Origin: Alloacidobacterium sp963823845
GTDB lineage: Bacteria > Acidobacteriota > Terriglobia > Terriglobales > Acidobacteriaceae
Length of the DNA: 64,000 nt
Direction of reading: 5' to 3'
Assembly: GCA_963823845.1 (NCBI GenBank)
Contig: CAWGND010000012.1
Span: 124,001-188,000 of the forward strand
The position numbers and the translations under genes were made by a program. The stretch's first letter is position 1. Each line of letters starts with the position of its first letter. Below are positions 63,617 through 64,000 of the stretch, one piece after another. The notes under the pieces were generated by a model. That model was not told the DNA's origin. It was given only the letters and a program-made list of their open reading frames with translations, and did not search any database.

Positions 63617-64000
63617 GTGGCAGTAAGAACAACAAAGATCACCGTGGAGACCGAATCGCTGGTTGTCATTCGGCGTGCAAAAGCTGCCGTCGCCTGGTGC
63701 CCTGGGTGCCTCGCCAACGTTGAGACCATCACGCTCGACGCCGACAGCCTCGCCGAACCAGCTACCGCGACTCAGATTCGGGAGTGGCTCGCCACGGGCA
63801 AGCTGCACCTTTGGCAGCCAGTCAATGGGTCTGCACAGATTTGCGTGACATCGCTCTTGCAATGCTTCGAATTGGACGAAGTTGGAAGGTTTTCCCAATC
63901 GAATGAAAACGCACAGGTTAAGTCAAGGAGGAAACAAAATGAAACTCACTGGTTTGAGTACGAAGTCGTTTCGCGTCGCGGGCCTCGGCTTGGCATTCGC
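63617..64000 (+). CDS. small acidobacterial zinc-ribbon-like protein, open to the right edge
   Basis: GTG 63617 (GGAG 7 bp upstream) begins MAVRTTKITVETESLVVIRR and has a CPGC pair (AVAWCPGCLANVETITLD) and IREWLATGKLHLWQPVNG. This pattern is known to me from short hypothetical acidobacterial proteins near TonB receptors. The frame stays open for at least 128 codons to the window edge, past the start of the next gene, whereas relatives are about 85-100 residues. A lost stop or a small indel is possible. Confidence 0.6.
   Translation, partial: MAVRTTKITVETESLVVIRRAKAAVAWCPGCLANVETITLDADSLAEPATATQIREWLATGKLHLWQPVNGSAQICVTSLLQCFELDEVGRFSQSNENAQVKSRRKQNETHWFEYEVVSRRGPRLGIR
63939..64000 (+). CDS. 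start of an exported protein (partial, right edge)
   Basis: A strong AAGGAGG ribosome site 8 bp before ATG 63939 begins MKLTGLSTKSFRVAGLGLAF, the basic and hydrophobic start of a signal peptide. Only 21 codons are inside the window, so the product cannot be named. It overlaps the open frame from 63617 in another frame. Confidence 0.7.
   Translation, partial: MKLTGLSTKSFRVAGLGLAF

Noticed and set aside
63431..63898. 155-codon reverse frame upstream of the winged-helix regulator
   Set aside because: It is opposite the + strand CPGC protein, which has a ribosome site and recognisable sequence; the reverse frame has none.
1..64000. tRNA, rRNA, CRISPR arrays, integrase/attachment sites and riboswitches
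   Set aside because: Looked for cloverleaf-like, regularly spaced repeat and known leader motifs in the gaps; none could be supported by eye.

Overview
The window looks like a chromosomal segment of a soil Acidobacteriota (Terriglobia / Acidobacteriaceae type). This is inferred from gene content: an Oar-like TonB-dependent receptor with a carboxypeptidase-regulatory N-terminus, a winged-helix + TPR regulator, a beta-propeller sensor histidine kinase, many Tat- or Sec-exported sugar enzymes, and a typical exported peptidase set. No rRNA, tRNA, CRISPR array or prophage was seen.

Left part (1-18.5 kb) is an accessory, eroding region: an amidohydrolase running off the left edge; an isochorismatase-like hydrolase divergent from an HxlR regulator, with a relic of a second copy 1 kb away; a frameshifted TetR facing an SDR stub fused to a DUF4239 fragment; a frameshifted EPS sugar transferase; an in-frame catalase/Crp fusion relic; a lone receiver protein whose stop codon is the target of an IS5-family element (8789-10091); a pore-loop membrane protein; an outer-membrane beta-barrel, an OmpA protein and a YceI protein (the last two frame-broken); an exported HAD phosphatase; and two arylsulfatase genes, one frameshifted and one a stub.

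Middle part (18.5-33 kb): a large propeller-type sensor kinase is split by an IS630-family element (19704-20816) with an exact TA duplication. It is followed by a GH16-like lipoprotein and a four-gene exported sugar set (Gfo/Idh/MocA, ThuA, TIM-barrel isomerase, peroxiredoxin-TlpA fusion) ending in a strong terminator. On the other strand lies a tight operon of Gfo/Idh/MocA, DUF993, TIM-barrel isomerase (one frame break) and aldehyde dehydrogenase.

Right part (33-64 kb): an rmlBACD dTDP-rhamnose operon headed by a Wzz-like chain-length protein; a class III aminotransferase; small redox, cupin and peptidase genes; a catabolic locus made of a PfkB kinase, an SSS transporter with a 50-residue membrane partner and an amidohydrolase, divergent from an AgaS-like SIS isomerase and a GH36/GH31-like glycosidase; nucleoside hydrolase; S9 and M20 peptidases; the TonB receptor with six frame breaks; a CocE/S15 hydrolase; and the winged-helix/TPR regulator with three frame breaks. 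Two further genes leave the window on the right.

Functionally the intact genes point to scavenging of plant or microbial glycans and oxidised sugars, peptide turnover and exopolysaccharide synthesis. At least 17 single-base frame breaks were counted, all in 1-31 kb and 54-64 kb. None was found in about 23 kb of dense genes between. Whether they are decay or assembly error is the main open question.
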